The translations under genes and the position numbers were made by a program. A DNA stretch of 64,000 bases, taken from NCBI RefSeq assembly GCF_002305875.1, contig NZ_CP022098.1, forward strand, positions 11,036,001-11,100,000. The letters run 5' to 3'. Origin of the DNA: Cystobacter fuscus. GTDB taxonomy: Bacteria > Myxococcota > Myxococcia > Myxococcales > Myxococcaceae. The notes beneath the pieces were generated by a model that was given only the letters and a program-made list of their open reading frames with translations, made no database searches and had not been told where the DNA came from. Within the stretch, counting starts at the first letter, position 1, and each line of letters opens with the position of its first letter. Shown here piece by piece: positions 28,886-37,912 of the stretch.

Positions 28886-31800
28886 TCACCAGCCAGTGTT
28901 GCCCGAGACCTTGTTGAAGGTGTACCGGTTGTTGTGGTTCAGGAGACCACCTGAGGCCGCGCCCGTCACGGTGACGTTGGTGCAGGTGGCCGTCCCAAGC
29001 ACATTGAAGGTCTCCACTCCATAGGTGCCCGCGCCCTTGATGGTGACGTTTTTCAGGGTCACGGGGGAGATGGCGTAGTTGTTCACGGGGGGATTCGTGC
29101 TCGCGCCCTTTCCCCAGCTGATCTTGAGGCCCGAGAAGGTGCTGTCGTTGATCTCCACGTCCTCGACGAGGATGTGCCCCGAGATTTCCCTTCTCACCCC
29201 ATGGATCCACACGGCCCCGGCGTTCATGCTGAAGTTCACCGTCTGCTCACCACCGGTCCGGTTGAAGGTCACGCGCTTGACCTCCGTGGTGCCCAGGAAG
29301 GGCAGGTCCGCGAACCAGTCGGTGACGAGCACGCCCGAGGAGGCGTAGTGCGTGTCCGCGCCCACGCTGTCCAGGAGCTTGTTGTCCCGGCCGTTGTAGA
29401 TGGCGAAGGTGTTGGCGAGATTGGGCAGTTGCGCGGTGTCGTAGCGGAACGTGCAGTTCTCGTTGATGGAGCCATCGGACCACATGGCGAAGGCGTCATC
29501 GCCCGTGTTGCGAGCGTGGACGTGGCTGACCCTGGTGTTCTTGACGCCCGCGTGGAGGTTGATGCCGTCGGCGAAGCTGTTCCGCACCCGGCCATCGACG
29601 ATGTACAGACCATCCGTGCCGGGCCGGATCCAGTAGCCGACCTTGGCGTGCTCGATCCAGACGTTCTGGATGAGCGAGCCCGTGCCGAAGTTCTCCTCGA
29701 ACGCCGCCCTGTCGGCGCCATCGTTGCGCTCGACGACGTTGCCGAAATACGCCAGGTCCACCACCTTGACGTTGCTGCCCGTGCCGATGAAGTGCTCGCC
29801 GACATTGGTGGCCTGGACGCGCGTGTACCAGGGGCCCGCGCCGCGCAGGTGGATGTTGTCCAGCGCCACCCGGCCGTTGATGTTGAAGGCGCCCGAGGGA
29901 ATCCAGACCCCCGCCTTGCCGGTGGACTTCGCGTTGGAGATGGCATTGAGGATCGCCTGGGTGTCGTCTCCGCTGTCATCCGCGATGGCTCCGAACGACG
30001 TGATGCTCACGAAGTTCGCGGGCATGGCCTGGGGAGCCTCCACCTGCTCGAGATCGATCAGATCGATGGTGTAGTAGGCCGCGGTGTCTCCGCCGTCCTT
30101 CTGCAGCTTGACGGTGGCTCCCGCCGGAATGGACGACGGCAGCAGGAACCGGCTCTCGTCATAGAAGCGATGCGGACCCGGATCCCACTCGCCCGGCTTG
30201 GACGGCGTGCTCGGGCTGTCGCCGTAGGGGTAACCCCCGTAGACCCAGGCATGCCGGGAGGTCAGGTTCAGGGTCTGGAGCTTCGTTCCGTTGACGTACA
30301 GGCTCAGCGTCGCGTTGATGCCACTTCCGGCCGGCGCATCCGGCATGCCGTAGCGGACGACGAGCGAGTTGGCCGCCTGGGGCGCGCTCCACTGCACGTA
30401 GTGGCCCGTCTGCGTGAGCTTGACGGCCCGGCGGCCCGAGGACTCGGCCTCCACCGTGCCGGGAGTCCGGTTGGGGCCGAGCACCGTGGCGTTGGTCGTG
30501 CCCGCCTCGGCCTCCAGCTCCTGGTAGGGCAGCGTGGCGCCCCGGGCGGCCAGGGCCTTGCCATTCACGACGGTGAGGGCGTCGATGCTGACCCCTCCGG
30601 TGTTCCCCGTGTCGTACTGATAGGTGATGGTATTGAGCCCCCGACGCAGGTTCAGGGTCTCCGTCTTCCCCGACCAGGTGGAGCCCGTGGAGGCCAGGGT
30701 CGTGGTCAGGGCGAACAGGCCATTGACGTAGACGTTCAGGGTCTTGTTCGTCCCCGAGCTGTTGAGATAGCGCAGACCCACGCTCGAGGCCGCCGCCGCG
30801 TCCATGTTGACCGTGAAGATGACCCTCGCGCCAGGGGCGGAGAAGTTCCGCAGCCAGACGGACTCCCGGGCGACGCCCCCGGAGAAGAACTGCTCCTCCG
30901 CCTCATAGACGAAGCCCGAGCCCGCGGGCGGGGTGGGCGGTTCAGGAGGCGGGACGATGGGATCGCCCACGGTGATGCTGTCCAGGTTGACGTTGCCGGA
31001 GTCGGTCGCGTCGAACTTGTAGCGCAGGGTGTGGGTGCCCGCGCCCAGGCTGAGCGTCTCCGCCTTCGTGCCCCAGCTGTCCCAGCTGGCCGTCGCGTCC
31101 AGGGAGAGCTGCTTCGCCTTCACGCCATCGACGTAGAGGCTCAACGTCTGCACGACGCCCGTGCCATTGGCATAGCGCAGCGCCACCTCGTAGTTGGCCG
31201 TGGTGGACGCCGTGACGGTGAACTGGGCGGCGGCATTGCCCTTGTTCCCGTCCGTGAAGCCTCCCACGAAACCGGTGCCCGAATAGCCGGTATGGTCGGT
31301 CGCGATGACCGCACCGCCCGACAGCGTCGCCGACTCCGCTTCATAGAGAGGGCCCGAACCCGCGGGCGGAGGGGTGGCTTGTGCGCTGAGGGTGAGGTTG
31401 TCCAGGTTGACGTTGCCGGAGTCGGTCGTGTCGAACTTGTAGCGCACGGTGTGGGTGCCCGCCCCCAGGCTGAGCGTATCGGTCCTCGTGCCCCAGCTGT
31501 CCCAGTTGGCCGTTGCCCCCAGGGAGATCTGCTTCACCTTCGTGCCATCGACGTAGAGGCTCAACGTCTGCGCAGTGCCCGTCCCATTGGCATAACGCAG
31601 CGTCGCGTCGAAGTTACCCGTGGCGGACGCACTGATGGTGAATTGAGCGGCGGCATTGCCCTTGTTCCCGTCGGTGAAGCCCCCCACGAAGCCGGTGCCC
31701 GAATAGCCGGTATGGTCGGTCGCGATGACCGCACCGCCCGACAACGCCGCCGACTCCGCTTCATAGGTGGACCCGGCCGCCTGCTGCTCCGAGGCCAGTC

Positions 31801-31915
31801 CTTCCTCGACGGACGGGTCCGCTGGGGATCCACAACCCACGCCAGCGCTCAACCACGACGCCACGAGAATCCGGCCGCTCCATGTCCGCCACATGTTCTT
31901 CTTCGCTGTGCCCAT
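28886..31915 (-). CDS. GH87 alpha-1,3-glucanase-like lipoprotein with CBM repeats
   Basis: A 1009-residue secreted glycanase. A lipoprotein signal ends in GVGC (Cys28). Two near-identical CBM35/CBM6-like modules begin with YEAES at residues 51 and 191; a third divergent module begins near 330, and another beta-sandwich at about 465-640. The catalytic beta-helix domain (about 650-1009) has Asp783 (FADGINLH) and Asp806/Asp807 (NTGDDAFAMWS). Their spacing of 23 equals that reported for the catalytic Asp residues of GH87 alpha-1,3-glucanase. It probably attacks fungal or bacterial alpha-1,3-glucan, which fits a predatory myxobacterium. GGAGAGGAG precedes the ATG. Confidence 0.85.
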   Translation of the reverse strand: MGTAKKNMWRTWSGRILVASWLSAGVGCGSPADPSVEEGLASEQQAAGSTYEAESAALSGGAVIATDHTGYSGTGFVGGFTDGNKGNAAAQFTISASATGNFDATLRYANGTGTAQTLSLYVDGTKVKQISLGATANWDSWGTRTDTLSLGAGTHTVRYKFDTTDSGNVNLDNLTLSAQATPPPAGSGPLYEAESATLSGGAVIATDHTGYSGTGFVGGFTDGNKGNAAAQFTVTASTTANYEVALRYANGTGVVQTLSLYVDGVKAKQLSLDATASWDSWGTKAETLSLGAGTHTLRYKFDATDSGNVNLDSITVGDPIVPPPEPPTPPAGSGFVYEAEEQFFSGGVARESVWLRNFSAPGARVIFTVNMDAAAASSVGLRYLNSSGTNKTLNVYVNGLFALTTTLASTGSTWSGKTETLNLRRGLNTITYQYDTGNTGGVSIDALTVVNGKALAARGATLPYQELEAEAGTTNATVLGPNRTPGTVEAESSGRRAVKLTQTGHYVQWSAPQAANSLVVRYGMPDAPAGSGINATLSLYVNGTKLQTLNLTSRHAWVYGGYPYGDSPSTPSKPGEWDPGPHRFYDESRFLLPSSIPAGATVKLQKDGGDTAAYYTIDLIDLEQVEAPQAMPANFVSITSFGAIADDSGDDTQAILNAISNAKSTGKAGVWIPSGAFNINGRVALDNIHLRGAGPWYTRVQATNVGEHFIGTGSNVKVVDLAYFGNVVERNDGADRAAFEENFGTGSLIQNVWIEHAKVGYWIRPGTDGLYIVDGRVRNSFADGINLHAGVKNTRVSHVHARNTGDDAFAMWSDGSINENCTFRYDTAQLPNLANTFAIYNGRDNKLLDSVGADTHYASSGVLVTDWFADLPFLGTTEVKRVTFNRTGGEQTVNFSMNAGAVWIHGVRREISGHILVEDVEINDSTFSGLKISWGKGASTNPPVNNYAISPVTLKNVTIKGAGTYGVETFNVLGTATCTNVTVTGAASGGLLNHNNRYTFNKVSGNTGW
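30961..31800 (-). repeat. Tandem 420-bp repeat encoding two CBM modules
   Basis: Two adjacent units of exactly 420 bp (about 30961-31380 and 31381-31800) match closely over most of their length; corresponding lines of sequence align with no gap at that offset. Each encodes one 140-residue carbohydrate-binding module of the GH87 protein. The high DNA identity indicates recent duplication or gene conversion. Confidence 0.85.
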
Positions 31916-32034
31916 TGAAACTCCTCTCCATCGTCGATGGTTGAGAACGGGGAGAGTATTTTTCAGGGTTAAACAATAAATAAAGAAAGACCCATTTTCT
32001 CCGGAAGCAAAAACAGCAGTGTGCGAGAACGACC

Positions 32035-32056
32035 ATTGGCTGACGCGTCAGCCAAT
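32035..32056. promoter_or_regulatory. Perfect 22-bp palindrome
   Basis: ATTGGCTGACG followed directly by its reverse complement, with no loop. It lies 15 bp past the stop of the YhaN-like gene and about 120 bp upstream of the GH87 gene, next to an AT-rich stretch (31950-32000). It could be an operator for the GH87 gene or, as RNA, the stem of a terminator for the upstream operon. Confidence 0.5.
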
Positions 32057-32071
32057 CGGAGCCCTGGACTG

Positions 32072-35000
32072 TCAGCGGTTCACCGCCCGGCGCTCCAGCG
32101 GGGCCACTCCACCTGGGGAGTCCCACCGGGCAGGGACGGCCTCGCCGCTCGAGGGGAGCTCCACCACCCGGGCGCCCTTGTCCTCGAAGAGCTCGCGCAG
32201 CCAGGGGTGGCAGGTGAAGGCGATGACCTGATGGTGCGTGGACAACCGGGCGAGCAGCTCCAGCGTGCCGCGCGCGCGTCGGGGATCGAAGTTGACCAGG
32301 ATGTCGTCCACCATGAGCGGCAACGCGCCACGCGTCTCGCCGAAGTCCTGGATGACCGCCAGCCGGAACGCCAGGTAGAGCTGCTCCCGCGTGCCCCGTG
32401 ACAGCTCCTCGGGGCTCCAGTCCCGCCGCGCTCCAGTCACCCGCAGCTCCCGCGAGTCCCCCGCCGGAACGAACACACGGCGGTAACGGCCCTCCGTCAG
32501 CGCCGCGAAGTGCTCCGAGGCGAGCTGGATGACGCGCGGCTGCTGCTCCTGCTCGAAGCGCCGCCGCGCCCGCGCCAACAGGGCCAGCGCCAGCCGGTCC
32601 TTCGCGTAGCGCGTGGCCAGCTCCGCGGCCCGTGCCCGCAGCCGCTCCTCCTGCGTGCGCAGCCGCGCCAGCTCCTCGTCCCCCTCCCAGCGCTCGAGCT
32701 GGCTCCGGGCGGAGCCATAGTCCGTGTGCAACTGCTTGAGGCGCTCGGCGTAGGCCGGCTCCAGGATGCGCAACTGCCCCAGCCGCTCGCGCAGCCGCTC
32801 CTCGCCCCCCTGCTCCTCGATGGCCGCACGCGCCACCTCCGCCGTCAGGCCCGTGGCGGCCTCGACCCGCGAACGCAGCTCGCGCCGCTGCCCCGTGAGT
32901 TCCTCGAAGCGCTCCGCCCGCCGCGCCCCCTGGCGGAAGGACTCCTCCGAGTCCGCGCCACCCTGGGCCAGCAGCGCCTCCACGGCCCGCTCCTCGGCCT
33001 CCCACAGACGCAAGAACCGGGTCCGCTCCCCGGACAGGTCCTCCGCGCGCGCGCGCAGCTCCCGCAGCCGCGCCTCCCGCGCCTTCTGCTCCTCCAGGGC
33101 CGAGGCCACCCGCGAGGCCAGCGCCTCGACCGTGCCGCCCTCCGGAAGCCCCACCGCCCGGGCCTCCTCGTACAACCGGGCCACCACGGCCTGGCAGCCC
33201 GACTCGTCCGCGGCCAGGACCCGCTCCTCCACGTTCAGCTCCACCAGCCGCCGCCGCAGCTCGGCCGCGTCACGCCACAGCTCCAGCGCCCGCTGCGCGG
33301 AGAGGTTCGCGGGAAACCCCCGCGCATCGAGCACGAGCGACAGCTCTCCCCGGAGCGTGCGCACCTGCATCTCGGCCCGCTGCCCCGCCTTCTCCGCCAC
33401 CTGCACCTCGCGCCCCGCGGCATCCACCTCCGCCTGGCGACCCTCGCGCTCGCGGCCGAGGTGCTCCACCCGCTCGGCCTGCCGCAGCGCATCCGCCAGC
33501 GTCGCTTCCATCAAGGCGAGCCCGGCCACCGGATCATCCGCGGCCACCCCCGCCTCGCTCGCGGCCAGCGCCAGCTCCCGCTCCACCGCCACGCGCCGCC
33601 CCATGAGGGAGTCCAGCGCCGACTGCACCCGGGCCATCTCCTGCGCGTGCTGACGCTGGCGCGCGACGTGGGCCTCGGCCATGCGTTGGTGGCTCCTCAC
33701 GGCCCCCTGGTGCCCGAGGACCAGCGGCACGGCGAGCAACAGCGCGCCCAGGGTGGCCAGGGCCCCCGCCGCCGCGCCCGAGGAGACGCCCACCCCGAGG
33801 ACGAGCACCACCGCCAGTCCCACGCCGAGCCACGTCCCCAGGGGCGAGGGAGCCGGTCCGGGCTCGGGCTCGGACGTGGCTCGCAGCGACTGGAGCCGCT
33901 GCTGCAACTCGGTGCGCTGCGCCACCACCTGCTCGCGCTCCATCCGCAGCAACTTCACCCGCCCCAGCGCCACCTGCCGCTGGCGGATCTCCGCCGTGGA
34001 GACGTCCGGAAGCCGCGCCCGCTCCGCCTGGAGCCGCGCCAGCGAGGACAGGATGCGCTCACGCTCCCCCCGGGCCCGGACGAGCGCCACTTCCGCCTCG
34101 CGCCGCTCGCCCTCCACCTTGGACAGCCGCTCGGCGAGGGCCTCCAGGGCGCCACGCGCCGCCGCGCCCAGCTCCAGGGCCAACAGCCCGGTCAGGTCCA
34201 CCTCCAGGCCCAGCCCTTCCACCGCCCGCTCCACGTCCTGGTGCCGGGCATCGAGCGCCGAGCGCCGTCCGGGGAGCGCCCGCAGCAGCTCGGCCCTCGC
34301 GGTGAAGGCCCCCCACGCCGAGCGCAGGGCCTCCTCCCGCTCGCGCGCCAGCATGGCGGAGGACAACGGGCCGCGCTCCTCCTCCACTGCCCCGAGCAAC
34401 GCCTCCAACCGGGAGTGCTCCGCCCGCAACTCCTTGGCACGTCGCAGCAACGCCTCCAACCGGGGCACTCCCTCACTCGGGAAGGATGACAGGTCGGGCA
34501 GCCACGCCCATTCCTCGTCGAGCCTCGCCAGGGTGCTCAGGTCGCCCAGCGCCTCCTCCAACCGGGACAGCCGCCGCAGCTCGCGCGTGCAGCTCTCCAG
34601 CAGCCGCTGCGTCTCCTCGCGCTCCCCGCCCAGCGACAGCAGCCGCTCACGCTCCTGGAAGTAGCGCGCCGGCCGATCCTTCAGCTCGCCGAGCCGTTGA
34701 CGGACCTCCTCCAGTTGCTGGAGCACCTGGTTGAGCTCGGGGTTCTTGCCCGTCTTCTTGAAGAGCTCTCCGGCCCGCTTCTCCAGGTGCTTCTCCACCT
34801 CGGGCAGCCGGCGCGCGCCCCTCAGCCCCGCGGCGAACAGCGCCCGGGAGACCCCGTCCTCCTGGGACAGGCGCTCGAAGCTGGACAGCTCATCCAGACC
34901 GAAGGCGAAGACCTCGCAGAACAGCTCCCGGGAGACGTGCGCCAGCGCCTCGTCCAGCCGCGAGGCGCTCAGCTCGTGCCCCCGCGCATCCAACACCTTC

Positions 35001-35278
35001 ACCGTCTTCTTGATGCGCTTCACCACCAGGGAGCCCGTGGCCGCGCTCACGAACAACTCACCCGCGCGCCCTCCCACCTCGGGCTCGTACCGGGGCTCCG
35101 CGCGGCCCTTCTTGTCGAAGCCGAACAACATGCCCTGGAGGAACGCGAGCAGCGTGCTCTTGCCCGCCTCGTTGGGCCCGTACAGCAGGTTGAGACCCGG
35201 CCGTAGCTCCAGCTCGTAGTCCGAGAAGTGACCAAAGCCCTGGACGCGCAACAGCTCGACCCGCAGCCCCCCCGTCAT
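32072..35278 (-). CDS. SbcC/YhaN-like SMC-type ATPase
   Basis: A 1068-residue ABC/SMC-type ATPase. Walker A YGPNEAGKST lies at residues 33-42 and Walker B is LMVDDILVNFDP near the C-terminus, preceded by the signature-like LSRGTREQLYLAFRLA. Between them is very long Arg/Glu/Ala-rich coiled coil, interrupted near the middle by a hydrophobic stretch (WLGVGLAVVLVLGVGV onward) of two helices, as seen in YhaN proteins. Its ATG overlaps the stop of the nuclease gene as ATGA. It probably works with that nuclease on DNA ends. The frame extends 5' to 35419 as a shadow. Confidence 0.92.
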   Translation of the reverse strand: MTGGLRVELLRVQGFGHFSDYELELRPGLNLLYGPNEAGKSTLLAFLQGMLFGFDKKGRAEPRYEPEVGGRAGELFVSAATGSLVVKRIKKTVKVLDARGHELSASRLDEALAHVSRELFCEVFAFGLDELSSFERLSQEDGVSRALFAAGLRGARRLPEVEKHLEKRAGELFKKTGKNPELNQVLQQLEEVRQRLGELKDRPARYFQERERLLSLGGEREETQRLLESCTRELRRLSRLEEALGDLSTLARLDEEWAWLPDLSSFPSEGVPRLEALLRRAKELRAEHSRLEALLGAVEEERGPLSSAMLAREREEALRSAWGAFTARAELLRALPGRRSALDARHQDVERAVEGLGLEVDLTGLLALELGAAARGALEALAERLSKVEGERREAEVALVRARGERERILSSLARLQAERARLPDVSTAEIRQRQVALGRVKLLRMEREQVVAQRTELQQRLQSLRATSEPEPGPAPSPLGTWLGVGLAVVLVLGVGVSSGAAAGALATLGALLLAVPLVLGHQGAVRSHQRMAEAHVARQRQHAQEMARVQSALDSLMGRRVAVERELALAASEAGVAADDPVAGLALMEATLADALRQAERVEHLGREREGRQAEVDAAGREVQVAEKAGQRAEMQVRTLRGELSLVLDARGFPANLSAQRALELWRDAAELRRRLVELNVEERVLAADESGCQAVVARLYEEARAVGLPEGGTVEALASRVASALEEQKAREARLRELRARAEDLSGERTRFLRLWEAEERAVEALLAQGGADSEESFRQGARRAERFEELTGQRRELRSRVEAATGLTAEVARAAIEEQGGEERLRERLGQLRILEPAYAERLKQLHTDYGSARSQLERWEGDEELARLRTQEERLRARAAELATRYAKDRLALALLARARRRFEQEQQPRVIQLASEHFAALTEGRYRRVFVPAGDSRELRVTGARRDWSPEELSRGTREQLYLAFRLAVIQDFGETRGALPLMVDDILVNFDPRRARGTLELLARLSTHHQVIAFTCHPWLRELFEDKGARVVELPSSGEAVPARWDSPGGVAPLERRAVNR

Positions 35279-36531
35279 CCCGCCTCCTCCTCGTGAAGCT
35301 CCTCCACCACCCGTGTCCCCGCCTCCGCCACCCACTCCGGCCGGAGCGGCTCCAGCGCATCCACGCCCAACCGCCGCAAGCGCTGGGAGAGCGCGCGCAG
35401 CTCTTCCTCCTCCGCCCACAACGCGGCCAGGGCCTCGGGATCGGCCGTCAGCGCCTCGGCCTCGGCGAGCAGGGTGCCGGAGAAGCCTCCCGCGAGCCGC
35501 ACCGCCGCCAGGTCCAGCGCGGGCCGGCTCGCGTCACGCAGGGACTCGAGCAACACGGGCGGGTGACGCCGGGCGAGCTGCTCGCGCACTTCCGCCTCCA
35601 ACTGAGCGAGCGCGTCGGGCCGGACCAGCTCGCGATGCAGCGGCCCCCGGTCCGTGAGCGTGAGCCGCACCGCGTGGCCTTCCAGCTCCGCCGAGCAGTC
35701 CGCGTCCACCCGCTCCAGCAGGGCGGCCACGAGCGCATCGAGCGAGGCGAGCCCCGTGAGGGGAACCTCCAGCCGATGCCAGCGCACGGTGTCCACCGGG
35801 ACGAACCGGCGGCGCGTGCGTCCGTCCTCGACCTCCACCAGCACACAGCCGCGCTCGCCCGTCTCGTTGACGTGCCGGCCCTGCGGGTTGCCCGGGTAGA
35901 CGGCCACCGCGCCACCGGGGAGCGGGTACTCGGCGCGGGTGTGCACATGGCCCAGCGCCCAATAATCGAGCCCCCGCGCGGCCAGGTCCTCCAGCGTACA
36001 GGGCGCGTAGTTGGCATGGCCCTCCACGCCGCCCAGGTTCGCGTGCAGCAGGCCCACCGTGAAGTCCGGTGCCGTGCGGCCAAAGCGTGCCGAGAGGTTC
36101 TCGCGCACCTCCGCGTCTGGATAGGAGATGCCCTGTACCCGGCACACGAGCCGCCCCTCGCGGCGGACCTCGGCCTCTTCCCACCCGGCGCCGAACACCT
36201 TCACCGATTCCGGCAGGCCGAGGGCGCCCGTGTCCCCGCTCAGGGGATCATGGTTGCCATGGACGATGAAGGTCTGGATGCCCGCCACGTGCAGCCGCTC
36301 CAGCTCGCGCCGGAGTGCCAGCCGGGCGCGCACCGAGCGATCCTTCATGTCGAAGAGATCCCCGGCGAGCAGCAGGAAGGCCACGCGCTCGCGCAGGCAC
36401 AGGTCCACGATGCGGGAGAAGGCCCGGAAGGTGGCTTGCTGGAACGCGCCCAGGAGCCCCGAGTCGACGGGCACGCCCCGAAAGGGAGTATCCAGATGCA
36501 GATCGGCGGCGTGGACGAACTTGAAGTGCAT
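35275..36531 (-). CDS. SbcD/YhaO-like metallophosphoesterase DNA exonuclease
   Basis: A 418-residue calcineurin-fold nuclease of the SbcD/Mre11/YhaO type. Phosphoesterase motifs: HAADLHLDTPF, LLAGDLFDMKD, IVHGNHDPLSG, LLHANLGG and WALGHVHTRAEY. The C-terminal part after about residue 250 is the capping and ATPase-contact region. It is the first gene of a pair with the YhaN-like ATPase, sharing four bases. The start at 36531 matches the family N-terminus; the frame opens at 36567. Together they probably process broken DNA ends or hairpins. Confidence 0.92.
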   Translation of the reverse strand: MHFKFVHAADLHLDTPFRGVPVDSGLLGAFQQATFRAFSRIVDLCLRERVAFLLLAGDLFDMKDRSVRARLALRRELERLHVAGIQTFIVHGNHDPLSGDTGALGLPESVKVFGAGWEEAEVRREGRLVCRVQGISYPDAEVRENLSARFGRTAPDFTVGLLHANLGGVEGHANYAPCTLEDLAARGLDYWALGHVHTRAEYPLPGGAVAVYPGNPQGRHVNETGERGCVLVEVEDGRTRRRFVPVDTVRWHRLEVPLTGLASLDALVAALLERVDADCSAELEGHAVRLTLTDRGPLHRELVRPDALAQLEAEVREQLARRHPPVLLESLRDASRPALDLAAVRLAGGFSGTLLAEAEALTADPEALAALWAEEEELRALSQRLRRLGVDALEPLRPEWVAEAGTRVVEELHEEEAG

Positions 36532-36602
36532 CGCGAGGGCGCACAGTAGCCGCCCCTGGGAGGGCATTCACCTTCCCCGCCCCTGGATGCCTCCTCGCCG
36601 AC

Positions 36603-37883
36603 TCAGCGCCTGGGCTGACGCCTCGTGGCGATTCCATTCGCCAGGCGCACCTGCTGCTTCCAGTGGCCATACAGGCGGCCTTGCGACGCCAGGCGATCCA
36701 ACTCCCGCCGGGTCTCGTCGTCCACCGAGCCCGGGGGCGCGTCGCGGTAGGGCGTTCCCGGCAGCGGCATGAACGTATGACCATGAACCTTCGCGCCCAC
36801 GTGCGCCAGGCGCCGCATCAACTCGAGGGTCGCCCGGACATCCTCGGGAGTCTCCCCCGGCAGGCCGAGGATGAAGTCCACGTTGGGCACGAAGCCCCAC
36901 TCCACCGCCAGACTCGCCGCCCGCACCACCGTCTCCACGTCATGGCCCCGGCGCGTCTCCTGGAGGATGCGCTCGCTGCCGGACTGGCCCCCGATGATGA
37001 GGTTGTCGTTGTCCACGTAGCGCTTGAGCAGGGCCAGCGCCTCGGGCGTCACGTGCTCGGGCCGCACCTCCGAGGGGAACGTGCCATAGAACACCCGCCC
37101 CTCGGGGCCCATCGCCTCGCGCACCGCGGCGAGCATCCGCTCCACGGCTTCCAGGTTCATCGACTCGTCCTGGGTGCCGTAGGACATGGAGGTGGGAGTG
37201 ATGAAGCGCACGTCCCGCTTGCCCGCTTCGCGCAGCACACGCGTCCAGTGGGCGATGTTCTCCACGGTGCGGTGCCGGAAGCGCGCCTTGTTCAGGAAGG
37301 GCGTCTGGCAGAACCGGCACGCGTAGATGCACCCGCGCGTGATCTCGATGGCGCCGAACTTCATGTTCCTCGCCGCGAAGGGTGGGTAGTGGTCGAGCAC
37401 CACGCCCTCGCCCCGGCCCCGAGGCACCACGCGTCCCTCCACGAGCTGGGAGAAGCCCCGCGTCTGCCGGGGATCTTCCCCGCGCATCATCCGGCCGAGC
37501 AGGTCCAGGAGGATGGCCTCGCCCTCACCCACCGCCACGAGATCGAAGCCCGCCTGGAGCGTCTGTTCCGTCTCGGCGGTGGCGTGCACTCCGCCCGAGA
37601 TGCACAACACCTCGCGCCCCTCCAGCCGCTCACGCAGCCAGGCGAGTTCCTCCGCCGCCGCGGGGAAGCTCGCCGAGTAGAAGGACCACGCCACGACCAC
37701 CTGGTAGCCCTCGTCGAGGCACTCGCGCACCGAGGCCAGCAGGGAGTCCCGGTCCCGGGGGAAACGCAGGGCCACTTCCCGCCCCACCGGATCTGACTCC
37801 ACCGCACCCGCGAGGACGGTGAGGGCGTACTTGCCCGGGTACTGGTAGCTCAGGACGAGCGCGACCTTGTTCGTGGAGGACAT
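36603..37883 (-). CDS. B12-binding-domain radical SAM protein
   Basis: A 426-residue radical SAM enzyme. The first 150 residues form a cobalamin-binding-like Rossmann domain (VVVAWSFYS, CISGGVHATAE, VAVGEGE). The iron-sulfur motif is Cys185, Cys189 and Cys192 in RGCIYACRFC. The TIM-barrel continues through LIIGGQSGSERIL and VDFILGLPGETPEDV. It resembles the TIGR04013-type B12/SAM proteins, whose substrate is not known to me. The first ~60 bp of this gene are also present, shortened, at 41498-41566, next to the second immunity-gene copy. Confidence 0.88.
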   Translation of the reverse strand: MSSTNKVALVLSYQYPGKYALTVLAGAVESDPVGREVALRFPRDRDSLLASVRECLDEGYQVVVAWSFYSASFPAAAEELAWLRERLEGREVLCISGGVHATAETEQTLQAGFDLVAVGEGEAILLDLLGRMMRGEDPRQTRGFSQLVEGRVVPRGRGEGVVLDHYPPFAARNMKFGAIEITRGCIYACRFCQTPFLNKARFRHRTVENIAHWTRVLREAGKRDVRFITPTSMSYGTQDESMNLEAVERMLAAVREAMGPEGRVFYGTFPSEVRPEHVTPEALALLKRYVDNDNLIIGGQSGSERILQETRRGHDVETVVRAASLAVEWGFVPNVDFILGLPGETPEDVRATLELMRRLAHVGAKVHGHTFMPLPGTPYRDAPPGSVDDETRRELDRLASQGRLYGHWKQQVRLANGIATRRQPRR

Positions 37884-37912
37884 CGCCCACGAACCTTAAC
37901 ACGCGCTCCCGC

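Noticed and set aside
29174-31918. 914-codon open frame on the plus strand
   Set aside because: It is antisense to the GH87 gene. The repeated protein segments simply mirror the CBM duplication.
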